64,000 nucleotides of DNA from Gammaproteobacteria bacterium (GTDB lineage: Bacteria > Pseudomonadota > Gammaproteobacteria > Granulosicoccales > Granulosicoccaceae): NCBI GenBank assembly GCA_002746645.1, contig PDPU01000033.1, positions 1-64,000 of the forward strand, in the 5' to 3' direction. Both the position numbers and the translations under genes were made by a program. The notes below the pieces were generated by a model. That model saw only the letters and a program-made list of their open reading frames with translations, was not told where the DNA came from and did not search any database. This document shows positions 62,071-64,000 of the stretch, piece after piece. Numbering within the stretch: the first letter of the stretch is position 1; the number at the start of each line of letters is the position of its first letter.

Positions 62071-63984
62071 TCAGGGATGCAGTTCCGCGTGTATTCTGCC
62101 AGCTAGCGCCTCGCTGATGCCGGGAACATTCGCAATATCCTGCACCGAGGCGCGTCGAACCCCCTGAATGCCGCCGAAATGCAGGAGCAGTGCCTTGCGA
62201 CGTTTCGGCCCGAGTCCGGGGATGTCCTCGAGCACCGAACGTTGCCGCGCCCGGGCGCGCCGGCCGCGGTGACCGGTAATGGCGAAGCGGTGCGCCTCGT
62301 CACGAATCTGCTGGACGAGGAGCAAGGCCGGTGAATCGCTGCCGAGTTGCAGGACACGATCACCCGCAGCGCTCTCCTCTGCCGCGTCACGCACCAGCAA
62401 CAGGGTTTCGTCACCCGGGCGCCGATCCGGCCCCTTGGACACCCCGATGAGCTGGATGCCGTCGATCTGCAGTTCGGCGAGTACCTCGCGCGCCATCGCC
62501 ACCTGCCCCTTGCCACCGTCGATGAAGAGGATATCGGGCAACTCACGTTGCTCCTTGACGAGCCTGGTATAGCGGCGCAGCAGCGCCTGGTGCATGGCGG
62601 CGTAGTCGTCTCCCGGCGTGATGTTCTCGATGTTGAAGCGTCGATAGTCGCTCTTCAGCGGCCCCTCGGCGTTGAACACGACACAGGACGCGACGGTCGC
62701 TTCACCCATGGTGTGCGAGATGTCGAAGCATTCCATGCGCGACGGCAGTTCGGCGAGTTCGGCGAGTTCACGCAGCGCATCGAGCCTTGCCGCCTGCCCC
62801 TGCCGCGACGCCAGACGCGTGGCGAGGGCAATGTCGGCGTTTTCCTGCGCAAGCTGCTGCAGCCGCGCGCGCTCGGCGCGCACCCTGTGCACGATCGACA
62901 CGCGCGCGCCGAGCCGTTCGCTGAACACGTCCTCGAGCAGTGCCGGCTCGGCAATCGCCTCGGCGACGATGATCTCGCGCGGCAGATCGTGTTCGAGGTA
63001 GTACTGCGCAAGAAAGGCTTCGAGAATCTCGGCACTCGTGCTGCCCGACGGCGTCGTCGGATAGAAGGCACGGTTGCCGAGATTCAGACCGTTGCGGATG
63101 AAGAACACCTGCACGCAGCTCTGCCCGCCGCCAGAGGCCGCGGCCACATAGTCGGCGTTGCTGCTCTCGGACAGCATCGGGTTGAGGTCACCGAGAGCCT
63201 GCAGGTCGGCAATCTGGTCGCGCAGACGCGCCGCTGTCTCGAATTCCAGCGCCTCGCTGGCAGCATCCATGCGCTCGGCGAGTTCGGCCACGACCTCGCG
63301 CGACTGCCCGTCGAGCACGCGCACGGTGTTGTCGACATCGCGCCGGTAGTCCTCGGGCGAGATCAGCCCGACACAGGGCGCCGTGCAGCGCTGGATCTGA
63401 TACTGGAGACAGGGCCTCGAGCGATTCCGGAAATAGCTGTCCTCGCACTGGCGTACCTTGAAGAGCTTCTGCACGAGGCGCAGCGAACGCTTCACCGCCG
63501 CGGCACTCGGGTAGGGACCGATGTACTTGCCCTTCGCCTTGCGTGCGCCTCTCTGGTAGGTCACGCGCGGGTATTCGTCGCGCGTGGAAATGAAGATGCA
63601 GGGGTAGCTCTTGTCGTCACGCAGCACCACGTTGTAACGTGGACGATGCTCCTTGATGAGGTTCTGTTCGAGGATCAGCGCTTCGGTGGCGCTGCCCGTG
63701 ACCGTCGTCTGGATCGCGGCGATCTGGGCGACGAGCGCTTCGGTCTTGCGGTTGTCGAGCGACTTCCGGAAATAACTCGTCAGGCGGTTTCTGAGGTTGG
63801 CGGCCTTGCCGACGTAGATGATCGTGCCCGTGGCGTCGAACATGCGGTACACGCCGGGGCGCGAGGTGACGGTCCTGAGGAACGCCTGCGCATCGAACGG
63901 CGAGGACCTGTCGTCACGGTCGCGCCCGTCATCGCCCTCTCCGGTGCGCCGTCTTTCCCTGTCAGTCGATGTGCCAGACATCAT
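62071..63984 (-). CDS. uvrC: Excinuclease ABC subunit C
   Basis: GIY-YIG: PGVYRMFDATGTIIYVGKAANLRNRLTSYF; CLQYQIQRCTAPCVGLISPEDY; C-terminal HhH. Confidence 0.97.
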   Translation of the reverse strand: MMSGTSTDRERRRTGEGDDGRDRDDRSSPFDAQAFLRTVTSRPGVYRMFDATGTIIYVGKAANLRNRLTSYFRKSLDNRKTEALVAQIAAIQTTVTGSATEALILEQNLIKEHRPRYNVVLRDDKSYPCIFISTRDEYPRVTYQRGARKAKGKYIGPYPSAAAVKRSLRLVQKLFKVRQCEDSYFRNRSRPCLQYQIQRCTAPCVGLISPEDYRRDVDNTVRVLDGQSREVVAELAERMDAASEALEFETAARLRDQIADLQALGDLNPMLSESSNADYVAAASGGGQSCVQVFFIRNGLNLGNRAFYPTTPSGSTSAEILEAFLAQYYLEHDLPREIIVAEAIAEPALLEDVFSERLGARVSIVHRVRAERARLQQLAQENADIALATRLASRQGQAARLDALRELAELAELPSRMECFDISHTMGEATVASCVVFNAEGPLKSDYRRFNIENITPGDDYAAMHQALLRRYTRLVKEQRELPDILFIDGGKGQVAMAREVLAELQIDGIQLIGVSKGPDRRPGDETLLLVRDAAEESAAGDRVLQLGSDSPALLLVQQIRDEAHRFAITGHRGRRARARQRSVLEDIPGLGPKRRKALLLHFGGIQGVRRASVQDIANVPGISEALAGRIHAELHP

Positions 63985-64000
63985 GCCGCAGCGCAAGGCG

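Overview
A 64 kb, high-GC window from what looks like a gammaproteobacterial chromosome (inferred from synteny: recA-recX-alaS-lysC-csrA-tRNA, nadK-recN/fur-bamE-ratBA/smpB, dnaQ-rnhA-mltD, tsaE-amiC-mutL-miaA, rluC/rne, uvrC-pgsA-tRNA). Most of it is core housekeeping and DNA-repair DNA. Accessory parts are: (1) a long Asp-rich thrombospondin-type-3-like Ca-binding repeat protein, truncated by the window start, with a frameshift at a repeat junction and a C-terminal anchor-like tail, coupled by ATGA overlap to an OmpA-family protein; (2) a tup-type (tungstate-like) ABC operon whose binding protein carries a six-copy 15-bp tandem repeat in its N-terminus; (3) a mosaic region at about 14.4-19.95 kb beside tRNA-Ser with an exported amidohydrolase, CDF transporter, truncated IS1380-like transposase, DJ-1/PfpI protein and LysR regulator; (4) a GSDH-type sugar dehydrogenase plus pentaheme cytochrome lipoprotein at the head of the tsaE-amiC-mutL-miaA run; (5) a dynamin-like GTPase divergent from a small TM protein, rhomboid protease and zinc protease set. 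I saw no CRISPR array, prophage or recognisable restriction/defence system. The best candidates for something undescribed are the TSP3-repeat/OmpA surface module and the dehydrogenase/pentaheme module; both are inferences needing homology and experimental tests. All calls come from reading the sequence and ORF track; no database searches were run.
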